A stretch of DNA of 64,000 nt from Achromobacter xylosoxidans (GCF_002192695.1 NZ_MTLG01000052.1:1-64000); one strand, 5' to 3'. Positions 1 to 9,090 are shown, numbered from the stretch's first letter. Made by a program: numbers and translations. The notes: generated by a model from the sequence alone, not told the origin.

Positions 1-121
1 ATGCACATCGGCTGATTTCAGAATCAGGGCCAGTGCAGAGCATCCCTAAGCTAAATGATCTCGACCTATCGTGTGTCCCCCAAGAAAAGCAGTGGACAGT
101 TCAGCAAAGGAATGCCCGGAG

Positions 122-919
122 ATGGAGTCACCTAAATTCATAATGCCAACCAGTCTACTGGACGAGACGCCGCCCACGGCTTTGCGCCCGATCCGCGTCC
201 ATGCAGAGGAGTACCCCGAATCCGCCGCCGCCGTGGCGCCACACAGTCATCCAGTTCATGGACAACTGTTAGCACCCACCTCGGGGGTGATCCGCATTTC
301 GACCGACGAAGGCTATTGGATGGTGCCGCCAGGCATGGCCTTGCTTTTGCCCCCAAGAATCAAGCATGCGGTGCACTGTCCGCGGGGCACGCGTATGCAC
401 GCGGTGGTGATGGCCGCGACGGCCTTGACCAGATCCCCTGAGCCGGCCTGCCAGGTAATTACGGTGAACGCGCTACTGGGCGCCTTGATCGATGCGATGA
501 GTGACATGCCCCACGATTACGAAATCCCCTCACCGCCGTCGCGCATGGTCGACGTTTTCGCCGATCATCTCGCCTGCGCACGCCCGCAACCGTACGGCCT
601 GAAACGTCCCCGCGACAGCAGGCTGCGACGCGTGACTGATGCATTGGCGGCCCGGCCCGGCGACATGCGCCAGCTCGCAGGCTGGGAGGAGGTAGCTGGC
701 GCGAGCACCCGTACCTTGGAACGGTTGTTCCAGTCCGGGACCGGTATGAGCTTCGCCAATTACCGTCGCCAGCTGCAAATGCACTCAGCAATTGCCCTGC
801 TTGCGAATGGCATGACCGTTGGGCAAGTCGCACAGGAACTCGGCTACGCTACCCCTTCGGCATTCGGTGTCGCCTTCCGATGTGTCATGGGAACGCCACC
901 AAGCCATTGGCGAAAATAG
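122..919 (+). CDS. AraC-family transcriptional regulator
   Basis: The N-terminal half looks like a cupin-type sensor domain (HSHPVHGQLL, then a WMVPPGMALLLPP strand pattern). The C-terminal ~100 residues form a double helix-turn-helix of the AraC type (STRTLERLFQ, MTVGQVAQELGYATPSAFGVAF, GTPPSHWRK at the very end). I chose ATG 122, which has AAAGGA about ten bases upstream; GTG 71 in the same frame would add 17 residues. It is transcribed in the same direction as the molybdoenzyme operon that starts 146 bp downstream and is the obvious candidate local regulator, but its effector is unknown. It is the first gene visible; anything further left is outside the window. Confidence 0.85.
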   Translation: MESPKFIMPTSLLDETPPTALRPIRVHAEEYPESAAAVAPHSHPVHGQLLAPTSGVIRISTDEGYWMVPPGMALLLPPRIKHAVHCPRGTRMHAVVMAATALTRSPEPACQVITVNALLGALIDAMSDMPHDYEIPSPPSRMVDVFADHLACARPQPYGLKRPRDSRLRRVTDALAARPGDMRQLAGWEEVAGASTRTLERLFQSGTGMSFANYRRQLQMHSAIALLANGMTVGQVAQELGYATPSAFGVAFRCVMGTPPSHWRK

Positions 920-933
920 CTGCCCGAGAGTGA

Positions 934-947
934 TTGATCTTGCTCAA
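934..947 (+). promoter_or_regulatory. FNR/ANR-type box upstream of the molybdoenzyme operon
   Basis: TTGAT-CTTG-CTCAA matches the FNR-family consensus TTGAT-N4-ATCAA at nine of ten positions. A GATATA hexamer at 974-979 is a plausible -10, which puts the box near -41 to -45, the class II activator position. The box lies in the 146-bp gap between the AraC gene and the TorD-like gene. It predicts oxygen-limited induction; this is inference from sequence. Confidence 0.6.
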
Positions 948-1065
948 AGTCACTGCGAACATGGCGCTTGTGCGATATAAGCTGTCGCTCTGAGGAGAGT
1001 CGTTCCCGTCAATCTTCTCTATCGTTAATTTCAAGCTTCAAAGCAAAAATGGAGTTTGAAAAGCG

Positions 1066-1821
1066 ATGGAAACAAATCACTCACGTGGGCTTGGCCCCGA
1101 GGCGATGGACTACTTATGTATCCGTCACCAAATCTACGATCTGCTCAGGCGGCTGTTCATCGAAGAACCCACGCCGGAATTGCTTTCCTTAGTGCAGAAA
1201 GGCGGAAAGGGCGTTCGCACTGATTTTCCCTGCGGGCTCGAACATGCCGTCCAAGGTAGTTTGGACCGCATTATTGGCGCTCTCTCAGGTCGGTCGCTGT
1301 CGGCCTGCGATAGCGACTATGAAGACATCCATTGGGACTTTACACGCCTGTTCATCGGTCCGCAGGTACCTGTCGCACCACCCTGGGAATCCTGTTATGT
1401 CGGCGAAGGTCTGCTGTTCCAGGAATGCACCCGCAGTGTCGAGGAATACTACCGCGCACACGGCTTTCGCCTCAAAGGCTGTGAGTTTGAAGCCGCCGAC
1501 CATGTTGGTTTCGAACTGGATTTCATTTTCGCACTAAGCGGTGCGGTGCTTCAAACCGCCACCTTGTCCGCCCTGGCGCAAAGCGACGCCGAACCGGTGC
1601 TAATCGACGCGGGCCTGTTGATCGGATCGGCTGACTCTCAACTCGATTTCATTCGTAGGCATCTGATGGTCTTTGTAGATCAATTTGGGCAGAAGATCTC
1701 ACGACATGCCTCGACCCAATATTACAAAGAGATCGGCACCTTCTTGCCGATGTTCATTCAGTACGACGAGAGCAGATTGTCATGCCTAGTGCAGGATCTG
1801 GAAGTCTGCTTGGCCTCGTAA
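1066..1821 (+). CDS. TorD/DmsD-family molybdoenzyme maturation chaperone
   Basis: An all-helical cytoplasmic chaperone of the TorD family, which bind the twin-arginine signal of a molybdoenzyme catalytic subunit and hold it until cofactor insertion. Family marks are the early YDLLRRLFIEEPT segment, PPWESCYVGEG near the middle and AADHVGFELDFIF after it (compare the EPDHIGLEL pattern). At 251 residues it is slightly longer than typical (about 200-220). The start is ATG 1066 with GGAG at 1051-1054. It is first in the operon, 18 bp before the catalytic subunit, whose Tat signal is its likely client. Confidence 0.85.
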   Translation: METNHSRGLGPEAMDYLCIRHQIYDLLRRLFIEEPTPELLSLVQKGGKGVRTDFPCGLEHAVQGSLDRIIGALSGRSLSACDSDYEDIHWDFTRLFIGPQVPVAPPWESCYVGEGLLFQECTRSVEEYYRAHGFRLKGCEFEAADHVGFELDFIFALSGAVLQTATLSALAQSDAEPVLIDAGLLIGSADSQLDFIRRHLMVFVDQFGQKISRHASTQYYKEIGTFLPMFIQYDESRLSCLVQDLEVCLAS

Positions 1822-1839
1822 CACTCGCAGGAGCCTACT

Positions 1840-4461
1840 ATGCAAGGCAGTATTATCTTTGAAATAAGTCGGCGAACCTTCGTCAAATGGTCAGCGGCCG
1901 TCGCTACGCTTGCCGCCTTGCCGCTGAGTAAGGGATTGTTCGCGTCGTCCCCGGCAGCTTCGCCCGCCATGACCACGCTGGCGGCGGGCTCTCCCCCGGC
2001 GCGCGAACCGTTAAAGGGAGTCTGGAAGCCGTCCGCCTGCTGGCAGAACTGTGGCGGGCGTTGCCTGAACAAGGTTTTCATAGTCGGCAACAGCATCATC
2101 CGGCAGAAGACCGACGACTCCCATCCCGACAGCGCGGATTATCCCCAGCAGCGCGGTTGTCTGCGCGGCCGGTCTCAGCGCCGCCACGTGCTTGGGCCGG
2201 ATAGGCTGCGATATCCTATGATCCGCAAGAATTGGTCTCCCGGAGGCGGCGATAAGTCATTGCGCGGTCGGGATCGGTGGGTACGTATTAGCTGGGATCA
2301 GGCGCTCGACATCGTCGCGAGCGAGACGCGGCGCATTACCGGAAAATATGGTCAGGATGCGCTCTGGCTAACAGGAAAACCCTCTGACAACCCGCATTAC
2401 CACAACATGTTTGGCGTCGCCGGCGGTTTCACCACCGATTGGGGCACCTTATCAACCGGTGCCTGGGAAGAGACCGCTGGGATGCTGGGAGTGTATACGG
2501 GCTATTTCGGCGTCAACGACCGGTTCGACCTGCGCAAATCCCAGTTGATTGTGCTGTGGGGATCTAATGCGACCTGGACCAGTCCGGGGAACCCCGTTAA
2601 TTATCTGCTACACGCCAAACAGGCGGGTGCGAAATTCATCTGCATCGACCCTGTATACACCGATGTGGCGGCGCTGACCGATGCGGAGTGGATTCCGATC
2701 AACCCGGCGACAGATCAAGCGCTTGCGCTCGGTGTAATGAATGCACTGCTACAAGAGGATGATCCGGCAAACAATCCACTAATCGATTGGGACTTCCTGC
2801 ACCGATGCACGGTTGGCTTCGACGCTGACCATATGCCGCCTGGCGCCGACCCGAAAGATAACTTCAAGGACTATCTGCGGGGCACCTACAGCGGCCAACC
2901 AACAACTCCGGAATGGGCTTCGGAAATCTGCGGCGTTCCGCCAGACGTCATCCGCCGATTGGCGCGCCAGATCGGCGGGACTCGTCGTGTGGCGCTTACC
3001 TGTGGCTGGGCACCCGCACGCATAAACAATGGCGAAGGCTGGGTGCAGGCATTCTCCACGCTTGGATTCATGACGGGGCACATGGGCCGCCCTGGCCGTA
3101 TGACCGGACCCAACTGTCACTCGGTCGCCAACAACAATGGAACCTTCCTAGTCAACCCCGGCAAGAGTGGCTTGCCCCACTTCGATAACCCCATCACCAG
3201 GAAGATTAACCACAATGAACTGAACCGGGCTTTGCACGAGGGCAAACATCGCCAGGCGGGCAAAGGTGAAGTCGACGTCAACATTCAAATGATATTCCAC
3301 GCCTTTAACAACACTATGCAGACTAGGTCGAACATCAAGGAGGCAGTCGCCGGCTATCGCAAAACGGTCGAATTCGTCGTCACACCAGCGTTTGCCTACA
3401 CCACCAATGCGAAATACGCTGACCTGGTACTGCCCGTGACCACACCTTGGGAGCGCGTTGGATATTTCTCGGACAAATACGCCCGCGAATGCCTCTTCGT
3501 CACCGCCAACGTCATTCCGCCATTGTATGAGTCACAAAGCGACCAGTGGATCGCCAAGGAGATTGGTAGGCGCATTGGGCTGGATGTCGACCAGATATTT
3601 CCTATCAGCGAGAAGCAACAGTTTTTCAATGAGCTGGCAGGTGCTACGGTTATAGATACGGACGGCAAGACGCCAGTTCCCCTGGTTACGATCACGGAGG
3701 AAAATATCGTGACGTGGGGAGTGTCGGGCAAACCGCAGCAGGGGCGGATCGCGCTTGAAAAGTTCCTAGCGGAAGGAAAATACCAGGTGCAGCGGCACGA
3801 TGGTGACAACTACGGCTTTATCGCCTTCGAGGATTTCGTTCGCGACCCTGAGGCCCATCCGCGCAAAACTGAGAGTGGGAAATTCGAAATCTACTGCCGT
3901 CAGCTGAACGCCCGATCAAAAGCCTATGGTTGGTCGGAGGTCCCACCGATCGCTAAGTACATCCCGCCGGTCAAGGGCTATGAAAGCACATTCGATGACT
4001 GGCAGGCGAGACGTAAAGGCGCCTATCCCTTCCAAATTGTGACGCCACACTACTTGCGCACCTCACACAGCACCTTTGACAATGTTCAGCAGTTGCAGGA
4101 GGCCATGCCCAGCCCGGTTCTCCTCAATGCCTCCGACGCGAAGCGCCTGAGCATCCGGCAAGGCGACACCGTGTTGATATCCACAGCTATGGGTCAGGTA
4201 CTACGGCCAGCTCGCGTGACACACACCATCAAACCCGGAGTCATCTCACTGCCGCATGGCCGCTGGGCCAATATAGACGAGAAGACAGGCATCGACCCGG
4301 CTGGCGCCGACAATGTGCTGTATGAGCAAGTGGCTACGGGGCTAGGTACGTCAGGATGGAATTCCGGGGTGTGTAATGTCGAGAAGTGGCACGGAAAGCC
4401 ACTGATCGCCGATGCGCGGCGGCCGCTACGGCTCCCCGACTTTGAGGGAGCAGAGAAATGA
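1840..4461 (+). CDS. DmsA-like molybdopterin oxidoreductase, catalytic subunit
   Basis: Catalytic subunit of a DMSO-reductase-family enzyme (873 aa). A Tat signal (SRRTFVKW, residues 10-17, then a hydrophobic stretch) predicts export of the folded protein. A [4Fe-4S] motif follows, C67-x3-C71-x3-C75-x31-C107, continuing into CLRGRSQRRHVLGPDRLRYPM as in DmsA. Ser205 in the GTLSTGAW segment aligns with the Ser ligand of molybdenum in DmsA; there is no Cys or Asp in its place. The C-terminal molydopterin-dinucleotide-binding domain is present (PHYLRTSHSTFDN, LPHGRW). The substrate could be DMSO, another S- or N-oxide, or an oxyanion such as selenate; the sequence does not decide. It overlaps the next gene by ATGA. 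Confidence 0.88.
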   Translation: MQGSIIFEISRRTFVKWSAAVATLAALPLSKGLFASSPAASPAMTTLAAGSPPAREPLKGVWKPSACWQNCGGRCLNKVFIVGNSIIRQKTDDSHPDSADYPQQRGCLRGRSQRRHVLGPDRLRYPMIRKNWSPGGGDKSLRGRDRWVRISWDQALDIVASETRRITGKYGQDALWLTGKPSDNPHYHNMFGVAGGFTTDWGTLSTGAWEETAGMLGVYTGYFGVNDRFDLRKSQLIVLWGSNATWTSPGNPVNYLLHAKQAGAKFICIDPVYTDVAALTDAEWIPINPATDQALALGVMNALLQEDDPANNPLIDWDFLHRCTVGFDADHMPPGADPKDNFKDYLRGTYSGQPTTPEWASEICGVPPDVIRRLARQIGGTRRVALTCGWAPARINNGEGWVQAFSTLGFMTGHMGRPGRMTGPNCHSVANNNGTFLVNPGKSGLPHFDNPITRKINHNELNRALHEGKHRQAGKGEVDVNIQMIFHAFNNTMQTRSNIKEAVAGYRKTVEFVVTPAFAYTTNAKYADLVLPVTTPWERVGYFSDKYARECLFVTANVIPPLYESQSDQWIAKEIGRRIGLDVDQIFPISEKQQFFNELAGATVIDTDGKTPVPLVTITEENIVTWGVSGKPQQGRIALEKFLAEGKYQVQRHDGDNYGFIAFEDFVRDPEAHPRKTESGKFEIYCRQLNARSKAYGWSEVPPIAKYIPPVKGYESTFDDWQARRKGAYPFQIVTPHYLRTSHSTFDNVQQLQEAMPSPVLLNASDAKRLSIRQGDTVLISTAMGQVLRPARVTHTIKPGVISLPHGRWANIDEKTGIDPAGADNVLYEQVATGLGTSGWNSGVCNVEKWHGKPLIADARRPLRLPDFEGAEK

Positions 4462-5012
4462 GCAACCCAAATCAAGTGGGCTTTTTCATCGATACGACCA
4501 AATGCGTAGGTTGCAAAACTTGCGTAGTGGCTTGCAAGGACAAGAATCAGCTCGAAGTCGGCCGCAACTTCAGGCGTGTTTACGATATGGAGAATGGCAC
4601 CTACCCCAAGCCCAAGCTTTGGCATCTGTCGATCTCCTGCAATCACTGCGACGCGCCGGCGTGCGTCATCAATTGTCCGACGACAGCGATGCACAAACGC
4701 CCGGAGGATGGTGTAGTCCTAGTGGATCATACCAAATGCGTCGGCTGCCAGTACTGCACCTGGGCCTGCCCGTACGAGGCACCGCAGTTCAATCCAGCGC
4801 TTGGCATGATGACTAAGTGCGACACGTGCTACGACCTTCGCGCGCAAGGAGGAAATCCGGTGTGCGTCGATAGCTGTCCAATGAGAGCCATTGAGTTTGG
4901 GTTAATCAGCGAACTGCGTGCCAAGCACGGCACCAATGCCGACGCGGAAGGTTTGCCGAGTTCCAGCCGGACGCATCCGAACCTGGTCGTCCGCTATAAA
5001 GGAAGGGAGTAG
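4458..5012 (+). CDS. DmsB-like four-cluster ferredoxin subunit
   Basis: Electron-transfer subunit (184 aa) of the DmsABC type. Sixteen cysteines form the usual four [4Fe-4S] sets: C16/C19/C22/C26, C61/C64/C69/C73, C94/C97/C100/C104 and C121/C124/C136/C140. It has no signal peptide, so it would be co-exported with the Tat-bearing catalytic subunit. Its start overlaps the stop of the catalytic gene (ATGA at 4458-4461), which indicates translational coupling. Confidence 0.92.
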   Translation: MSNPNQVGFFIDTTKCVGCKTCVVACKDKNQLEVGRNFRRVYDMENGTYPKPKLWHLSISCNHCDAPACVINCPTTAMHKRPEDGVVLVDHTKCVGCQYCTWACPYEAPQFNPALGMMTKCDTCYDLRAQGGNPVCVDSCPMRAIEFGLISELRAKHGTNADAEGLPSSSRTHPNLVVRYKGRE

Positions 5013-5016
5013 GATC

Positions 5017-5937
5017 ATGCATGAATGGCCTTTGATGGTGTTCACTCTAATGGCACAGGCCTCGATCGGCGGACTTTTGCTGACCTTGCTACTGTGCGTG
5101 CCCCGCTTCGCTTCTTGGACGGAGCCGCAACGTGATGAGATTTTGCGGCTGCCATTGCTGGCATTTTTCGCGGTCGGCGCGATCGGCGTCCTGGCTTCGA
5201 TCCTACATCTGGGCAATCCGTGGCACATGTTCTACACGATTACGCACGTCTCCACTTCATGGATGAGCCGGGAGATTGTATCCGTCTGCGTTTATATGGG
5301 CCTGTTGGGACTTTGTGTGGCATGCGTGTGTCTGGAATGGTCCCTCGTGGCGAAGCGGTTTGCCGTGCTGGCCAAGCTAGTGCGGTGGAAACGCGCTCTT
5401 TTTCGTCCCCTTCTCCTAGTCACTGGTCTGGTCGGGTTCGGCACTGTTTTCGTTATGTCGGAGTGCTACACGGACAAAATTTTCGTAATGTGGAGCCGCC
5501 CGCTTGTGTATGCCTCCTATTGGGGAGCGACATTATTGGTCGGCGGCGCTCTGGCTTGCGCCACGCTGCTCATCACCTTGCGCAAATACGACAAAGACCA
5601 GACGTCAGTAGGACGAATGATCCAGACGGCGTTCTTCGCCGGCTGCGCCGGCCTGTTGCTGTTTGCGGCCTCGGTGCTCGCACTCCCGCCGCGTATGGAC
5701 GCGCCGGTGACCAATGCTATCACGCCCCGGCAAGTTAACTTCGACACGCTGTTCCAACTGGGCCTGTTGCGCGGGGCCTTGTTGGCCGCTGGACTATTCG
5801 TCATCTATCGGATGGTCAGGCGGCCGCCCGCAGCGGCGCTAACCCTCCGGCCGCTCCTAGCCGCCATCGTTATCTTTGCTGGCGAATTCATCGGAAGGTA
5901 CGTGTTCTTCAGCCTAGGCTTGAGCGCGGTGCACTGA
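5017..5937 (+). CDS. DmsC-like membrane anchor / quinol oxidase subunit
   Basis: Integral membrane anchor (306 aa) that would oxidise quinol and pass electrons to the ferredoxin subunit. It opens with MHEWPLMVFTLMAQAS, very like the start of E. coli DmsC, and has about eight hydrophobic helices. I chose ATG 5017 because it follows a strong GGAAGGGAG ribosome site and matches the family start; the reading frame stays open further upstream but only inside the preceding gene. It begins 4 bp after the DmsB-like stop codon. Confidence 0.9.
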   Translation: MHEWPLMVFTLMAQASIGGLLLTLLLCVPRFASWTEPQRDEILRLPLLAFFAVGAIGVLASILHLGNPWHMFYTITHVSTSWMSREIVSVCVYMGLLGLCVACVCLEWSLVAKRFAVLAKLVRWKRALFRPLLLVTGLVGFGTVFVMSECYTDKIFVMWSRPLVYASYWGATLLVGGALACATLLITLRKYDKDQTSVGRMIQTAFFAGCAGLLLFAASVLALPPRMDAPVTNAITPRQVNFDTLFQLGLLRGALLAAGLFVIYRMVRRPPAAALTLRPLLAAIVIFAGEFIGRYVFFSLGLSAVH

Positions 5938-5968
5938 CCGTGCATTGAGAGGACCGAGAGAAGAAGCC

Positions 5969-6859
5969 ATGCCGAGCGACATCTCTTCTACTGTATGCGT
6001 CAGGACCGATCATCAATGGTCTGCCTGCCGCGCTTGCCTGGATAGCTGCCCAGCCAAGGCGATCACCCTGAGTGCCCAAGGCGTGAACGTGTCTGCGGAT
6101 GGCTGCACTGATTGTGGCCAGTGCATAGTTGCCTGTCCCGTCGGTGCCATCACCGGCAGCCCGCCCCAACGACGGCGCAACGCTACCCAGCTCTGGAGCG
6201 ATGCGTCAGCAGGCCCGACGCCCAAGGAACTGCTGTTGTTCCGCGCGGACGGCGTGACCGAAGTGGCGATCTTCCCAGACCATGCGCTGTGGCGGGCGGC
6301 GCTCGATTCAGCAAACAATTTGCTGCGGCAGATGGAACTACGCCCGCTCGAGGCCGTTACCCCGCCCCCTCCCTCCCTGGAAACCGTCTCCATTGCCCGC
6401 CGATCATTCCTGCGGATGAGTCGGGACGGTGACGGCGGGGTCAGAGAAGGCGTCAAGATCCTGTCGCTCGTTGCGGCTTACCCGACACATCAATTTTTCG
6501 ACATTGCCATCGATATCCACACCTGCGACCGGTGCGGTGCTTGTGCCGCTCAGTGCCCAGAGCAATGTATTTCGTTCAGCGAGGACGGGATCGAAATCGA
6601 GTCTGGCCGATGCACGGGGTGCCAGCTATGCCGGGACGGATGCACCTCGCGCTCGATTGTCGTAACTGCCGAAGTTGGGGCCCGACAGGTGAAATCCCTC
6701 GCATTCGTTCGCAAGCAATGCGATGTTTGCAAACGCGACTACGATGCCTTCAAGAATAGTAAGGCCGACGAAATCCTTTCACGCTGTCCGGCCTGTCGCT
6801 TTCGCGAAACGGTTGGCATACCTCGCCCCACGATCGGACAATGCGGCGCAGTTTCCTGA
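5969..6859 (+). CDS. Multi-cluster 4Fe-4S ferredoxin-type protein
   Basis: Soluble protein of 296 residues with two ferredoxin modules. The N-terminal one has C20-x2-C23-x3-C27-P and C46-x2-C49-x2-C52-x3-C56-P. The second starts at C186 (CDRCGACAAQCP) and continues with CTGCQLCRDGC. A CxxC pair (CDVC) and CPAC near the C-terminus suggest a further metal or cluster site. It resembles NapF/MauM-type accessory ferredoxins in layout, but the middle ~110 residues are unfamiliar. No Tat or Sec signal is seen, so a cytoplasmic role is likely: cofactor loading of the molybdoenzyme, or electron supply to the radical SAM enzyme encoded next. Start ATG 5969 follows GAGAGAAGAAG. Confidence 0.75.
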   Translation: MPSDISSTVCVRTDHQWSACRACLDSCPAKAITLSAQGVNVSADGCTDCGQCIVACPVGAITGSPPQRRRNATQLWSDASAGPTPKELLLFRADGVTEVAIFPDHALWRAALDSANNLLRQMELRPLEAVTPPPPSLETVSIARRSFLRMSRDGDGGVREGVKILSLVAAYPTHQFFDIAIDIHTCDRCGACAAQCPEQCISFSEDGIEIESGRCTGCQLCRDGCTSRSIVVTAEVGARQVKSLAFVRKQCDVCKRDYDAFKNSKADEILSRCPACRFRETVGIPRPTIGQCGAVS

Positions 6860-6875
6860 ATATACGTTTACGATA

Positions 6876-8207
6876 ATGATGACACCGATTTCCATGCAAA
6901 ATATCGAGGATATCCGGAACCCGGAGTTTAGGTTCTATGCCAGACGCTACGCGGACATTGAGTCTAGGGTGATCGATACAATCGAGTCATATGGCATAGA
7001 GTTCGATCGGGATGACGGTGTTGCAGCGGCGCAGTGCCTGGCACTGAAAGCCGCGCTGGCCGCCAAGGGGGCAGTAATTTCGAATAGCGGGCATAGCGTC
7101 CACGTCAACTGGCTCTCCCCGGCGTGCGTGGCGTGCCGGACGGGCGAGGGGAGCTACACAACATTCGCTTCCCTGAAGTGCCACAGAGATTGCTACTTCT
7201 GCTTTAACCCAAATCAGGAGCATTATAAGTTCTATCAGGACCACATCCGGAATCTTCGCCGGGATGCGGCGGCGATCTGCGAGTCCGAAACTCCGTTGAA
7301 ATATGTGGCGGTCACCGGCGGCGAGCCACTGATGCACAAGGCCGAAACGGTGAGTTTCTTTGGTGAAATTCACCGCCGATGCCCATCGACGCACACTAGG
7401 CTTTATACGACTGGCGACCATTTTGGCCGGTCGACGGCGGTGGAGCTCCAACAGTCTGGACTCAAGGAGATCCGGTTCAGCATCAAAATCGATGATCCGC
7501 CCGACAGACAAAGGAGAACGCTGGATCGGATTGCTCTGGCAAAGGAGTACATTCCCGCCGTCATGGTCGAGATGCCCGTTGAGCCCGGATCCCTGCTGGC
7601 CATGGAGCACCTCTTCGACGAGTTTGAGCGCATCGGCCTGGATGGCATCAACCTCCTCGAACTGTGTTTCCCGCTTACGAATGCACCGGCCTTCCGCGCC
7701 CGCGGACTGTTGTTGAAGTATCCGCCTTACGAAGTTTTCTACAACTATTGGTACGCCGGTGGCTTGGCCATCGCCGGCAGCGAGGAGTTGTGCCTGACGC
7801 TGATGCTGCGTGCGCTTGAGAAGCGTCAGCGATTCGGCATGCATTACTGTTCTTTGGCCAACAAGCATACGGGCCAAGTATTCCAGCAGAATGAAAACGC
7901 GGAGGCTGGCCCGCTGATGCACCGCTCGCAGCGTGACTTTTTCTTCAAGTCCGCCAAGATTTTCGGCGCCGGGGCCGTTCGCGTCACGCGCAACATCCTG
8001 CAAAAAGAAGGCTGGCCGTTCAGGATGGATGACCAACAGTCGAGCATCGAATTTGACCCCAAGGCGATATGCGCGCTGCGAAATCCCGACCAGGAGGTGT
8101 GCGTGGCATACTTCGTGGCCGAAGAGGATGAAACGGGCCAATCAGTCCTTGTCGAAGTCAAACTACACCGGACGACACCAGGAACATTTTCGCGCGGAGA
8201 TCTTTGA
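6876..8207 (+). CDS. Radical SAM protein
   Basis: A radical SAM enzyme (443 aa from ATG 6876; ATG 6894 is a possible alternative). The cluster motif is C102-x3-C106-x2-C109 (CHRDCYFC), preceded by a CVAC pair at C84/C87, with a TGGEP SAM-binding motif at 147-151. I do not recognise a characterised family. The core is followed by a long C-terminal part with scattered cysteines and no clear SPASM cluster set. It starts 16 bp after the ferredoxin gene and is last in the operon, so maturation of the molybdoenzyme, or of a cofactor or peptide used with it, is possible. That is inference from context only. Confidence 0.75.
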   Translation: MMTPISMQNIEDIRNPEFRFYARRYADIESRVIDTIESYGIEFDRDDGVAAAQCLALKAALAAKGAVISNSGHSVHVNWLSPACVACRTGEGSYTTFASLKCHRDCYFCFNPNQEHYKFYQDHIRNLRRDAAAICESETPLKYVAVTGGEPLMHKAETVSFFGEIHRRCPSTHTRLYTTGDHFGRSTAVELQQSGLKEIRFSIKIDDPPDRQRRTLDRIALAKEYIPAVMVEMPVEPGSLLAMEHLFDEFERIGLDGINLLELCFPLTNAPAFRARGLLLKYPPYEVFYNYWYAGGLAIAGSEELCLTLMLRALEKRQRFGMHYCSLANKHTGQVFQQNENAEAGPLMHRSQRDFFFKSAKIFGAGAVRVTRNILQKEGWPFRMDDQQSSIEFDPKAICALRNPDQEVCVAYFVAEEDETGQSVLVEVKLHRTTPGTFSRGDL

Positions 8208-8599
8208 ACGAAGTGGAAGTCACACAATTCCTAGTAATTGGTAGGGCTCGAGTTGGTTGGCGTGCAACATCGAGACGGAGATTACTTGAACTTACAATGC
8301 CTTGTCACGGGTCCTCACCGGGTGACCATTGCGTTAGTTATGTTGCCGCATCCGTTCAGTCGCGCGGAATCAGTTCATCAGCATGCCAGCAGCTCGCGTA
8401 TTGACGATCGGCAGCCCGATCCCTTTCCCCTTCTTGGACATGGAAACCTCCTGTAGGCAAGTTGCCGGACAGGGGTGCGGTTCAATCACTTTACTAAACG
8501 GGGTCGCACAAAGCGGCACCACAACTGGGTCCGCATGATTCCCAGGGGCCACGTTTTTTGACGGGGACGAAGCCTCCAAAAAGCTGACGGCCACGGTCC

Positions 8600-8973
8600 A
8601 GCACGGTCAATGTAGGCAGCCGGGTGTTTCTGTACAAAGGGCCGGGGCAACGCCACGATGGCCGTTTTTAGGATGTCGCGCTCCTCCTCGGTGCGTCGAA
8701 GCTGTGCGCGCAAGCGAAGGATCTCGCTCTTGGCTTCGAGCAGTTCACCGGCACGTTGCTCCGTCTTATCCGGATCTACTGCGTTCACCCAGTTGTACAG
8801 ACTATGAGCCGAGACCTAACTGGGGCGGCGACTTCGCTGACAGAGTACCCGCGCTCGGTCACCTGCCTGACCGCTTCTTCCTTGAATTCCGGGGTAAAAC
8901 GTTTGGTGCTCATGGACTTCCTCCTATGCTCAAATCATAGGCCCAAGCTGTCTACCTGCCCGGGGGAAGTCCA
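8600..8973 (-). pseudogene. Degenerate IS3-family transposase remnant
   Basis: Reading leftward from 8973 there is an IS3-type end (TGGACTTCCCCC) and then an orfA start at 8913 (MSTKRFTPEFKEEAVRQVTE). The helix-turn-helix frame breaks near 8815 and resumes in another frame as AKSEILRLRAQLRRTEEERD, a typical IS3 orfA leucine-zipper segment. It decays just after ILKTA, where orfB should begin. No intact orfB follows, and the left border (about 8600) is approximate. The rest of 8208-8600 holds no gene I can support. Confidence 0.7.
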
Positions 8974-9090
8974 GTGCACCGCTTGTTTCTCGGCTCAGAG
9001 CACGGGTTGTTTGCATTGACACCACCGCATCCCGTATCAAGGCTGCGCGGTATTTGATCTCTGCCAGCGCATTTTCAGCGCCCCCCGTGC

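Noticed and set aside
8370-8456. Short minus-strand frame starting MSKKGKGIGLP with a good ribosome site
   Set aside because: Only about 25 codons with no recognisable family; possibly the broken start of another lost gene, but not enough to call.
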